DNA of 27,648 bases from Alphaproteobacteria bacterium (GTDB lineage Bacteria > Pseudomonadota > Alphaproteobacteria > RF32 > CAG-239): NCBI GenBank assembly GCA_024408895.1, contig JAKSUO010000002.1, positions 1-27,648 of the forward strand, written 5' to 3'. Position 1 is the stretch's first letter; every line of letters starts with the position of its first letter. Below the pieces are notes generated by a model. That model did no database searches. It was not told the DNA's origin and worked only from the letters and a program-made list of their open reading frames with translations. Made by a program: the position numbers and the translations under genes. Below, one piece after another: positions 1 through 6,591 of this stretch.

Positions 1-147
1 CGGTGCAAAAACGATGGAGATTCTCCCCCTCACTGCGTTCGGTGAAGAATGACAGTAAAAAAATATTCTGTCACTCTTGCCCGCTTTTTTTATTCTGTCA
101 CTCTTGCCGAGCGTAGCGATGGCGAGAGTCTCTTGCAACAAGCACCG
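1..147. repeat. Degenerate palindromic intergenic repeat
   Basis: The two ends are inverted copies of each other: CGGTGC at 1-6 matches GCACCG at 142-147. The left arm (1-55) and the right arm read on the minus strand (147-95) can be aligned, both ending in TGACAG. An 18-bp direct repeat (TATTCTGTCACTCTTGCC) lies at 64-81 and 91-108. This looks like a dispersed palindromic or MITE-like intergenic element of the kind rich in GCGTAGCGAT-type words. No protein is encoded. The element may extend past the window edge. The stretch from 148 to the tRNA promoter is AT-rich and otherwise shows nothing. Confidence 0.6.
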
Positions 148-234
148 GTCAATATTTTAAAATAGAAAATCAGTGATTTATTGGTATCTTTTTTTGCTAA
201 AAATAGTTTAATAATTAAAAAAAAACTTGATTTA

Positions 235-261
235 TTGATAATATTATAATAATTGTATGTT
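235..261 (+). promoter_or_regulatory. Possible promoter of tRNA-Leu
   Basis: TTGATA (235-240) and TATGTT (256-261) are separated by 15 bp. The -10 box ends 11 nt before the tRNA, much as in the tRNA-Ser promoter of this window. The spacer is short, and an overlapping TTGATT/TATAAT pair with 12-bp spacing makes the exact boxes uncertain. Confidence 0.35.
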
Positions 262-272
262 GTTTTGATGAT

Positions 273-358
273 GCGGCCATGGCGGAATTGGTAGACGCGT
301 AACGTTGAGGTCGTTATGGGCTAAGCCCGTGGAAGTTCAAGTCTTCTTGGCCGCACCA
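273..358 (+). tRNA. tRNA-Leu (anticodon GAG)
   Basis: The acceptor stem GCGGCCA pairs with TGGCCGC, and the gene ends with an encoded CCA (356-358). The anticodon stem TAACG/CGTTA holds the loop TTGAGGT, so the anticodon is GAG, reading CUU/CUC leucine codons. A long variable arm (GGGC/GCCC) makes it class II, and the T-arm GGAAG TTCAAGT CTTCT is intact. The corA-like gene starts 38 nt downstream with no visible terminator between, so read-through into it is possible. Confidence 0.95.
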
Positions 359-396
359 AAAACTTTCTTTGGAATATACCGTCAAAGGAGCTTAAT

Positions 397-1350
397 ATGC
401 TGAGAATTTACAAAACAGAAGAGACCGGTAAATTAGTTAAGCTCAAAATAATTAAGGCGGTTTCTCACGCATGGTTTAATTTAATCAATCCGGTAGGAAA
501 AGAAATTGATGAAGTTTCATCAATGCTGAAGGTAGATGCCGATATTTTGCGTAATGCGTTGGATGCGGATGAGCGTTCACGCGTTGAGTTTGATGAGGGT
601 ATTCTTTCGGCGATTGTGAATTTACCATTGCTGGATGAGGAGGGTAATTTTGATACGTTGCCATGCGGTTTGGTCTTTTCGGGGCGGAATTTTTTGACGA
701 TTTGTTCGCGTGATAATCGTATTTTAAGCTCATTTAATAAAAATACCGCCAAAACTTTTGATACGCGTGAACGTACCAAATTTATGCTTTCCATATTGTA
801 TAAAACAACGCAATTTTATTTGCGCTATCTCGCGATTATTAATCGTAAAACGGAACATATTGAAGATTCCCTTAAGCAAACGACGCATAACGAAGAGTTG
901 TTTCAATTAATGGATATACAAAAATCCCTTGTTTATTTTACAACAGCATTGCGCGATAATCAGTTGATGCTTGAAAAGTTGCTGCGTATGACAAAGTCGC
1001 CGGCAACAACAAAATTGTTGGCCTTTACCGAAGATGATGTTGATTTATTGGAAGATGTTATTGTTGAAAATAAACAGGCAATAGAAATGGTGGATATGCA
1101 TCGTTCTATTTTGGAAGGTATGATGGATGGCTTTGCCTCAATCATCAATAATAATTTGAATCAGATTATGAAATTTTTAGCGGCCATAACAATTGTATTA
1201 TCGGTGCCGACTATGCTGGGCAGCTTTTGGGGAATGAATGTGCCAATGCCATTCGGAAACTTGGCTTATGGTTTTGGTGCGGTTGTTCTAATTTCTTTGT
1301 TGGCTACCTTGATTGTTATTTTTTATTTCCGCAAAAAGGGAATGTTTTAG
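397..1350 (+). CDS. corA: CorA-family magnesium/divalent cation transporter
   Basis: This 317-aa protein has the CorA layout: a long acidic and helical cytoplasmic N-terminal domain (about residues 1-255) and two C-terminal membrane helices (about 258-277 and 290-310). The signature Gly-Met-Asn lies just after the first helix at residues 279-281, in the form FWGMNVPMP, and a basic tail (RKKGMF) ends the protein. CorA proteins form pentameric inner-membrane channels for Mg2+, and some members carry Co2+, Ni2+ or Zn2+. The start is supported by AAAGGAG at 384-390. The gene stands alone after tRNA-Leu. No terminator is evident just after its stop. The symbol is by family; ion specificity cannot be read from sequence. 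Confidence 0.88.
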   Translation: MLRIYKTEETGKLVKLKIIKAVSHAWFNLINPVGKEIDEVSSMLKVDADILRNALDADERSRVEFDEGILSAIVNLPLLDEEGNFDTLPCGLVFSGRNFLTICSRDNRILSSFNKNTAKTFDTRERTKFMLSILYKTTQFYLRYLAIINRKTEHIEDSLKQTTHNEELFQLMDIQKSLVYFTTALRDNQLMLEKLLRMTKSPATTKLLAFTEDDVDLLEDVIVENKQAIEMVDMHRSILEGMMDGFASIINNNLNQIMKFLAAITIVLSVPTMLGSFWGMNVPMPFGNLAYGFGAVVLISLLATLIVIFYFRKKGMF

Positions 1351-1479
1351 AAAAAAAATTTTAAAACTTTCAATATAAAAATCTAAAACGAAAAAACTAT
1401 GCGTGCGAATCGTTGTGCAACTTTGAGGTATATTTGTGCAAAAAAATACCACTTTTTAATACTTAATTTTATGCTTTTG

Positions 1480-1512
1480 AAAAAGAAAAAAGCCTTGATT
1501 TTTCAAGGCTTT
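1480..1512 (-). terminator. Rho-independent terminator closing the tRNA-Met/repeat transcript
   Basis: A perfect 10-bp stem (AAAGCCTTGA/TCAAGGCTTT, 1489-1512) with a TTTT/AAAA loop is followed on the minus strand by TTTCTTTTTC. On the plus strand the tail is poor in T, so it acts mainly on minus-strand transcripts coming from tRNA-Met and its repeat array. Confidence 0.75.
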
Positions 1513-1518
1513 AAATGT

Positions 1519-1710
1519 GGTAGCGAGGGTCGGATTGCTCCGCTTCACACATATGTGTTCGCGTTTCTTTCGCGCTCATCGGCTTTGCCGACCGCGATAC
1601 TTTCGTCTCGCTTTCGCTTGGCGTCGAACCAACTGTTTCGTTGGTTCTCATCCGGCTACTCATATAGATACAAAAAACGCCCCATAAAGGAGCGTATTTT
1701 AGTATCTATT
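1519..1710 (-). repeat. tRNA-Met tail repeat unit, copy 1 (192 bp, distal)
   Basis: This unit differs from copy 2 at a single base (T at 1568, C at 1760). On the minus strand it is a terminator hairpin, then a hairpin-rich core, then the 18 nt identical to the tRNA-Met 3' end (1519-1536), here preceded by T at 1518 so that CCA is again encoded. The core hairpins are the same as listed for copy 2, shifted by 192 bp. The plus strand happens to be open in one frame across both copies, but that frame is repeat-derived, has no ribosome binding site and ends inside the tRNA. Confidence 0.85.
1672..1695 (-). terminator. Terminator hairpin inside repeat copy 1
   Basis: The stem ACGCTCC/GGGGCGT with loop TTTAT (minus strand) is followed by TTTTT. 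It is extended by the outer inverted repeat ATAGATAC/GTATCTAT. It is identical to the hairpin directly behind tRNA-Met, 192 bp away. Confidence 0.65.
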
Positions 1711-1902
1711 GGTAGCGAGGGTCGGATTGCTCCGCTTCACACATATGTGTTCGCGTTTCCTTCGCGCTCATCGGCTTTGCCGACCGCGATACTTTCGTCT
1801 CGCTTTCGCTTGGCGTCGAACCAACTGTTTCGTTGGTTCTCATCCGGCTACTCATATAGATACAAAAAACGCCCCATAAAGGAGCGTATTTTAGTATCTA
1901 TT
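1711..1902 (-). repeat. tRNA-Met tail repeat unit, copy 2 (192 bp, proximal)
   Basis: The unit abuts the tRNA-Met CCA end. Its last 18 nt on the minus strand (1728-1711) repeat the 3' strand of the T-arm, the 3' acceptor strand and the CC of the tRNA. The core holds hairpins with small A-rich loops on the minus strand: AACCAAC/GTTGGTT (1819-1838), TCGGC/GCCGA (1771-1783), CGCG/CGCG (1752-1766) and the palindrome ACACATATGTGT (1739-1750). GTAGC-CGGAT (minus 1851-1842) can pair with ATCCG and GCTAC of the tRNA tail (1727-1723 and 1716-1712), closing the core into one branched fold. The function is not known to me. Confidence 0.88.
1864..1887 (-). terminator. Terminator of tRNA-Met (in repeat copy 2)
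   Basis: The 7-bp stem ACGCTCC/GGGGCGT (one G-U pair, 1869-1887) with loop TTTAT is followed on the minus strand by TTTTT at 1868-1864. The outer arms ATAGATAC (1856-1863) and GTATCTAT (1894-1901) extend the hairpin. It begins immediately after the tRNA CCA end. Confidence 0.75.
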
Positions 1903-1978
1903 GGTAGCGAGGGTCGGATTCGAACCAACGACACGCGGATTATGATTCCGCTGCTCTAACCAACTGAGCTACCCCGCC
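1902..1978 (-). tRNA. tRNA-Met (anticodon CAT), elongator type
   Basis: The acceptor GGCGGGG pairs with CCTCGCT (two G-U pairs), with discriminator A and encoded CCA (1904-1902). The anticodon stem GCGGA/TCCGC holds the loop ATCATAA, so the anticodon is CAT. The D-arm (GCTCAGTTGGTTAGAGC) and T-arm (GTTGG TTCGAAT CCGAC) are canonical. The paired position 1-72 and the overall shape fit elongator tRNA-Met rather than initiator. A tRNA-Ile2 with lysidine-modified CAT cannot be fully excluded. Its 3' 18 nt recur twice downstream in the tandem repeat. Confidence 0.93.
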
Positions 1979-1990
1979 AAGACAGAATGA

Positions 1991-2019
1991 TTGTTACTAT
2001 TTAAAAAGTAACTTGTCAA
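1991..2019 (-). promoter_or_regulatory. Promoter of tRNA-Met
   Basis: On the minus strand TTGACA (2019-2014) is followed after 17 bp by TAACAA (1996-1991), ending 12 nt before the mature tRNA start. A perfect -35 box and ideal spacing support it. Confidence 0.7.
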
Positions 2020-2130
2020 TAATAAATTTCATTTTTAAGCAGATTAGTATTATTTTCTTATAAAATAACGAAAAATGGTCTTGAAAGTTGCATTAAGCAC
2101 TATATATTGGAGGTAATAAGGAGAAAAAAT

Positions 2131-2505
2131 ATGGAATTTTATAGGTGCAGACATTGCGGTAACATAATTGCATATACCAATAAATCCGGTGTGAAGGTTA
2201 TGTGCTGTGGCGAAGAAATGGGTTTGTTAACTGAAAATACAACCGATGCGGCAACGGAAAAACACGTTCCGGTGATTAAACGAGAAGGAATGAAAGTTGA
2301 AGTTTCAATCGGCAGTGTGGAACATCCGATGGATGAAAAACACTACATTCAGTGGATTGCTTTGGAAACAAAAAACGGTAATCAACGTGTGGTTCTGCAC
2401 CCTTCGGAAAAACCTCAGGCTGTTTTTTATATTGCCGAAGATGATGTCATTATAAAAGCTTACGAATATTGTAATATTCACGGGCTGTGGTCTAAAGCGG
2501 AATAA
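2131..2505 (+). CDS. Superoxide reductase (desulfoferrodoxin type)
   Basis: This 124-aa protein reduces superoxide to hydrogen peroxide without making oxygen, an anaerobe's alternative to superoxide dismutase. An N-terminal desulforedoxin domain carries the iron-binding C6xxC9 and C25C26 pair. The catalytic iron site is complete: the E43-K44-H45 motif, H65, H71, and C114 with H117 near the C-terminus (YCNIHGLW). It is therefore a two-iron, class I type enzyme. The start is the ATG at 2131, preceded by AAGGAG at 2118-2123. An upstream in-frame TTG at 2107 precedes that ribosome binding site and is rejected. It stands alone, convergent with the broken FAD dehydrogenase, with only 10 bp between the two stops and no terminator. 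Confidence 0.93.
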   Translation: MEFYRCRHCGNIIAYTNKSGVKVMCCGEEMGLLTENTTDAATEKHVPVIKREGMKVEVSIGSVEHPMDEKHYIQWIALETKNGNQRVVLHPSEKPQAVFYIAEDDVIIKAYEYCNIHGLWSKAE

Positions 2506-2515
2506 AATAATAAAT

Positions 2516-4090
2516 TTATTCGCAAAGGTGATAAACTGCTTTTAGCGCGTCGGCGGCTGATGAAGTGATGCCACCGGCATAACCCGCACCTTCGCCGCAC
2601 GGATAAAGCCCACGGATGTTGCTTTGCATGGTTTCGTCACGCACAATACGTACCGGTGATGAACTTCGGGTTTCAACCCCTGTCAAAACCGCATCATAAC
2701 AATCGTAGCCATGCAATTTTTTTGCCATTTCCTTAATCCCTAAACGCATTGTATCGGCAATTTCCGTCGGTAAAATTTGCGCCAGATTTGTCGGGATAGT
2801 TCCCGGTTGATATGACGGTTGCACTTCACCGAAATTTTTTGATGTTTTATTGAGCAAAAAATCACCGACCAGTTGTGCCGGAGCTTGATAATTTGCGCCG
2901 CCGAATCTGAAAGCCGCTTCTTCAAATTTTCTTTGAAAATACATTCCGGCCAAAGGCTCATCAGAGCCGAAATCATTGCCATCAACACCAACCAACAGGG
3001 CCGCATTGGAATTTTCTTTGTTGCGGGCAAATTCACTCATGCCATTTGTGACTACATGGCCGATTTCAGATGTAGCGGCCACAACCGTTCCGCCGGGACA
3101 CATACAAAAAGTATAAGCCGACCGGCCATTCGGTAAGTGAACAGCCATTTTGTAATCGGCAGCTCCCAGATACGGACTTTGCGCCGATTTGCCATACTGT
3201 GCTTGATTAATCAAAGTTTGTTTGTGTTCAATTCGCGCACCGATGGAAAATGGCTTTTGTTGCATATAAACACCGTTTTTGTTTAGCATTTCAAAGGTAT
3301 CGCGCGCACTGTGTCCAATGGCTAAAAATACCCGATCGGCCGCCAATTCGTATGTTTCGCCGTTGTGCCGAATTTGCAAAGCCTGCAATTTATTATCTTG
3401 TACAACTATAGTTTCCAGTTATGAATTGAAACGGTATTCGCCACCGAGTTTTTCAATTTTATGGCGAATATTGCGCACAACTATTCTGAGATTATCCGTT
3501 CCGATATGTGGTTTTGCCAAATAAAGAATTTCTTGCGGTGCGCCGGCGGCATATAGTTCTTGCATAACTTTGGCGGTAAATTTATCTATTTTTATGCCGG
3601 TCATCAGCTTGCCATCAGAAAATGTACCGGCACCACCTTCACCGAATTGCACATTGGATTCCGGATTTAAATGTCCCGTTTTCCAAAACAAATCTACATC
3701 TTGTTGTCGGATATCTACTTCTGAGCCGCGTTCAATGATAATAGGTTTGAGGCCTGCTTCGGCCAAAGCAATAGCAGCAAACATTCCGGCCGGGCCGCTG
3801 CCGACAACAACAGGGCGTATGCCGGTATCTTTAATTTTGAAAGATAATATTTCGGGAGTCGTGATTAGCTCAATATCTTTATTTTGCGATGTCAACTGCA
3901 AATTTTCGGCATTAAAATCAACACTGAAAACAAAATGTACATTGTTCTTATTGCGCGCATCTACGGATTTTTTAGAAATGCCGAAATTGGTAATTTGCAC
4001 GTCAGAACGACTTAGTTTTTTGATTGCCAATTTTTTCAAATCTTCCGATGATGTATTAAGTGGTGCTTGCAAATTATTGATACGAAACAT
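2516..4090 (-). pseudogene. COG2509-type FAD-dependent dehydrogenase, interrupted by an in-frame TAA
   Basis: The 525-codon frame is open from ATG at 4090 to the stop at 2516 except for a single TAA at 3421-3419 (codon 224). Both halves match one protein of the uncharacterised FAD/NAD(P)-dependent dehydrogenase family. The N-terminal half has the dinucleotide-binding GSGPAG (residues 97-102) with the acidic E120 at the end of the second strand. The C-terminal half has VFLAIGHSARDTFE and ends with the FAD-contacting YPCGEGAGYAGGITSSAADA. The stop falls between RFNS and LETIVV, where a lysine codon AAA would need one change. No frameshift is seen. It is either a recent nonsense pseudogene, an assembly or sequencing error, or a readthrough case; the first two are likeliest. 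Restart at a TTG after the stop is conceivable but would lack the FAD-binding half. Confidence 0.8.
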
Positions 4091-4201
4091 AAATCCTCCA
4101 ATATATAAAAGGCATCATAAACGAAAAAATATAATCTGCAACTATTCTTTTTTTATGATAAGTCGTCGTAAAAATGTTTAATAACAGTTATAAAAAATAT
4201 C

Positions 4202-4229
4202 TTGACATCTACTCATAAGATAGTATAAA
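4202..4229 (+). promoter_or_regulatory. Promoter of tRNA-Ser
   Basis: TTGACA (4202-4207) and TATAAA (4224-4229) are 16 bp apart, ending 10 nt before the tRNA. It is a near-consensus sigma-70 promoter. Confidence 0.8.
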
Positions 4230-4239
4230 TGGGCTTCAT

Positions 4240-4327
4240 GGAGCGTTGGTAGAGTGGTAATACAGCGGATTGCTAATCCGTCATCGCGAATAACGATGCA
4301 GAGGTTCGAGTCCTCTACGCTCCGCCA
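4240..4327 (+). tRNA. tRNA-Ser (anticodon GCT)
   Basis: The acceptor GGAGCGT pairs with ACGCTCC, with discriminator G and an encoded CCA. The anticodon stem GCGGA/TCCGT holds TTGCTAA, giving anticodon GCT for AGC/AGU serine codons. The long variable arm (TCATCGCGAATAACGATG) and T-arm AGAGG TTCGAGT CCTCT are typical of class II tRNA-Ser. Confidence 0.95.
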
Positions 4328-4336
4328 AATAATCCA

Positions 4337-4367
4337 AACCGTCAGAAATGACTGTTTTCTTCTTTTT
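4337..4367 (+). terminator. Weak terminator after tRNA-Ser
   Basis: AAC-C-GTCA, loop GAAA, TGAC-T-GTT forms a 7-bp stem with one mismatch, followed by TTTTCTTCTTTTT. The stem is short and low in GC, but the position, 10 nt after the tRNA, fits. Confidence 0.45.
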
Positions 4368-4400
4368 GTCTCTTAGCTTCTGTGCTGAGGAAATATCTGA

Positions 4401-5498
4401 TTAGGAACACAATTCACTAATAATTTCGTTTAGGACAAGCATACCATTGTATGTTGGATAAACGTGTGTGGCGGACTCTGCCAAAAGCCCCATATCTTTT
4501 AAGTCTTGTAATTTTTGAGCGTTCACAAAAGAGTGAAACTCCAGACCGCAGATTTTGTGAAAATCTTGCAAATTGATACCTTGGGTTAATCTTAATCCCA
4601 TAATAATCAATTCTTCGGCGCGTTCTGCGGAGGATAAATTCTCATGCTTAAAAGGATACACGGTTGCAATAGATTGATTGTTTATTTTCAATCGTCCGTG
4701 TGCAGACACGCCGATACCGATATAATCACCGCCTTGCCAATAAGTTAAATTGTGCGTTGATTGATAACCTTCTTGGGCAAAATTTGAAACTTCATAGTGT
4801 TTATAACCGGAAGATGTGAGAAAATCACGCGTGAAATTATACATTTCTGCGGCAGCTTCATCGTTTAAAGGCTGAATTTTTTTGCGAGCAAAAACGGTAT
4901 CGGGTTCAACGGTAAGCTGATAAAGCGAAATATGGCGCAGACCATAAGAGGTTATTTCTTGTAATTCTTCTTGCCATTGTGAAATATTTTGATTAGGGCG
5001 CGCATAAATCAAATCGGCAGAATGATTGTTGAAAATCGCAACAATTTCTTTTAAGCAAGCCCGAGCTGTTTCAAGGTTGTGCGTGCGTCCCAGAAAGCGT
5101 AAATCGGTTTCATTTAAGGCTTGAACTCCAAGTGATAATCGGTTGATACCCGACGATTTTATATCATTAAACAGCGACCTTGCGTGAGTGTTGGGATTGG
5201 CTTCCAAGGATATTTCTACTGTCTCTTTAATCTGCCAAAGTTTATATATTTTATTGATTATTTTTTCAATATTGCGAGGGGCAAGCAAAGAGGGAGTGCC
5301 TCCACCGAAAAATACAGATTTTATTATGCGGTTACTTGTGATTTCGTGATATTTGCTTAAATCGGCAAGATACTGTTCTATAATTTCATCTTGATTAACA
5401 TTGCGGCACACCTCTTTGTAAAAATCACAATAAGGGCATTTGCTTTTGCAAAACGGCCAGTGGATATATATGGCAAGCTCATTCGGATTGTGCGGCAT
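4401..5498 (-). CDS. hemW: HemW-like radical SAM heme chaperone
   Basis: This 365-aa protein has the HemW layout (the family is often misnamed oxygen-independent coproporphyrinogen oxidase). The radical SAM cluster motif is YIHWPFCKSKCPYCDF, with cysteines at 17, 21 and 24. It is followed by the glycine-rich FFGGGTPS, LEANPN, GINRLSLGVQ and DLIYARPNQ motifs and a C-terminal HemW domain. The downstream motif ISLYQLTVEPDT is characteristic of this family. HemW binds heme and passes it to membrane hemoproteins; it lacks the longer N-terminus of true HemN. It lies 3 bp downstream of dgkA on the same strand, so the two are probably co-transcribed. True coproporphyrinogen oxidase activity cannot be ruled out by sequence alone but is unlikely. 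Confidence 0.88.
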   Translation of the reverse strand: MPHNPNELAIYIHWPFCKSKCPYCDFYKEVCRNVNQDEIIEQYLADLSKYHEITSNRIIKSVFFGGGTPSLLAPRNIEKIINKIYKLWQIKETVEISLEANPNTHARSLFNDIKSSGINRLSLGVQALNETDLRFLGRTHNLETARACLKEIVAIFNNHSADLIYARPNQNISQWQEELQEITSYGLRHISLYQLTVEPDTVFARKKIQPLNDEAAAEMYNFTRDFLTSSGYKHYEVSNFAQEGYQSTHNLTYWQGGDYIGIGVSAHGRLKINNQSIATVYPFKHENLSSAERAEELIIMGLRLTQGINLQDFHKICGLEFHSFVNAQKLQDLKDMGLLAESATHVYPTYNGMLVLNEIISELCS

Positions 5499-5501
5499 TG
5501 T

Positions 5502-5879
5502 TTATTCCGTATAGATTATCCACCCATATATTGTCGTGGTCCAAATTAGCGTAACATAAATAAAAGAAATAAGCACCAATAGGCTGCCTATGTCTTTGGC
5601 CTTTTTGGACAGTTCGTGATATTCTTCAGAAATACGGTCAATGATTGTTTCTATGGCGGTGTTGATAAGCTCTGCCAATAACACAATTAGCAAACTGGCA
5701 ATTAAACGAGCTTGTTGCCATGCCGGCATATTAAAGCATAAGGCGATGATTGTCATAATTATCACAAAAACAATATCCTGACGAAAAGCGGCTTCGCTTT
5801 TGAAAGTGGCTTTAAAGCCATCGTATGAATAAGTAAAGGCTTTTAAAATTCTCTTAATTCCGGTGTCGGTTGCTTTCAT
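5502..5879 (-). CDS. dgkA: Diacylglycerol kinase (prokaryotic DgkA type)
   Basis: This 125-aa integral membrane kinase phosphorylates diacylglycerol to phosphatidic acid, recycling lipid left over from envelope-glycan and membrane-derived oligosaccharide synthesis. All known active-site positions are present with a +1 offset from E. coli: E29, E70, N73, E77, D81, K95 and D96, within the motifs SEAAFRQD, ELINTAIETIIDRI and HELSKKAKDIGS. Three membrane helices are visible (about 34-50, 57-77 and 99-122). The length is normal for the family. GGAG precedes the ATG at 5879. It is the first gene of a dgkA-hemW pair. Confidence 0.95.
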   Translation of the reverse strand: MKATDTGIKRILKAFTYSYDGFKATFKSEAAFRQDIVFVIIMTIIALCFNMPAWQQARLIASLLIVLLAELINTAIETIIDRISEEYHELSKKAKDIGSLLVLISFIYVTLIWTTTIYGWIIYTE

Positions 5880-6029
5880 TTTTTTTCTCCTTGGGTCAAG
5901 AATACCTATTTTTATGCTGACGTCAATCTTTTTGTTGTGGGTATCTTGCGTTTTATTTTTGCCATTAATCTTGAATTTGTTATAAGTGAATACAACATAT
6001 TAGGTATGTGTTTTTTTAGGAGTATTAAA

Positions 6030-6509
6030 ATGGCAAACGAAAATAGCAAAATTAATTATGGTGTTGTTGCTTTAATAGCTGTTGTAGCAGCGGTTATCAG
6101 TTCTTTTGTGACTTATAAGGCAGTGGCTGACAATAGCGGAAAATTTGCAGTTGTTGATGTTCAACGTGTTGTTGTGTCTTCGCGTGATATTGCGGCGTTG
6201 AAAATTGAACGTGATGCGCAAGTGGCTGAACTTAAGAAAATGGCTGACAATGCGAATGCTAAAATTAAAGCTGAAAAAAATGAAGATGCCAGAAAGAAAT
6301 TGTCTGAAACATATTTGAGCGAAATTAATGGCAAAAAAGATGAATTTGATAAAGTTTATGCTTCAGCAATACAGGCTTCTGATAAAAAATTAAATGACAT
6401 TATTAATGCCGTTGCCGAAAAAGAAGGATTGAAAGTTGTGTTCAATAAAGCTTCTTTGGTTACCGGTGGTACGGATATTACCGAAGCTGTTGTTGAACAA
6501 GTAAAATAA
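6030..6509 (+). CDS. OmpH/Skp-family periplasmic protein
   Basis: The protein has 159 aa. A hydrophobic N-terminal segment (residues about 10-28, then TYKAVA-DN) is a signal peptide or uncleaved anchor. Next comes a short beta strand (KFAVVDVQRVV), a long charged alpha-helical coiled-coil arm (about 45-115, rich in K, E, A and D) and a closing strand segment (LKVVFNKASLVTGGTDIT), which is the Skp fold. Skp is a trimeric chaperone that carries unfolded outer-membrane proteins across the periplasm. The start is ATG 6030, preceded by AGGAG (6018-6022); a longer frame from 5937 has no ribosome binding site. It is not next to bamA or lpxD as in many genomes, so it could be a second, stand-alone Skp-like protein. 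A terminator follows. Confidence 0.8.
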   Translation: MANENSKINYGVVALIAVVAAVISSFVTYKAVADNSGKFAVVDVQRVVVSSRDIAALKIERDAQVAELKKMADNANAKIKAEKNEDARKKLSETYLSEINGKKDEFDKVYASAIQASDKKLNDIINAVAEKEGLKVVFNKASLVTGGTDITEAVVEQVK

Positions 6510-6530
6510 ATCTGTTGGATCAGAAAATAA

Positions 6531-6562
6531 AAAAAGGCTTTCCGTGAAGGAAAGTCTTTTTT
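6531..6562 (+). terminator. Terminator after the OmpH/Skp gene
   Basis: The stem AAGGCTTTCC/GGAAAGTCTT (one G-U pair) with loop GTGA is flanked by A-runs and followed by TTTTTT. It could work in both directions, serving the convergent aminopeptidase gene as well. Confidence 0.85.
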
Positions 6563-6591
6563 TTATAAGCAGGAAAATTACGCCCGTTTAT

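Noticed and set aside
1519..1902. CRISPR-like array
   Set aside because: There are only two units, they are 192 bp with no short repeat-spacer alternation, and no cas genes are present.
1399..1959. 186-codon plus-strand open frame across the tandem repeat
   Set aside because: It is made of the two 192-bp repeats (192 is divisible by three, so the frame stays open) and runs into the antisense of tRNA-Met. It has no ribosome binding site and no recognisable domain.
1519..1978. Genomic island or prophage integrated at tRNA-Met
   Set aside because: The direct repeats of the tRNA tail enclose only 174 bp of noncoding DNA. The only tyrosine recombinase (21267-22208) is a housekeeping XerC about 19 kb away.
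2107..2130. Upstream TTG start for superoxide reductase
   Set aside because: The AAGGAG lies after this codon and at correct distance from ATG 2131, and the family N-terminus is MEFYRC-like.
5937..6029. N-terminal extension of the OmpH/Skp gene
   Set aside because: No ribosome binding site at the upstream start. AGGAG sits before ATG 6030, which gives a normal signal segment.
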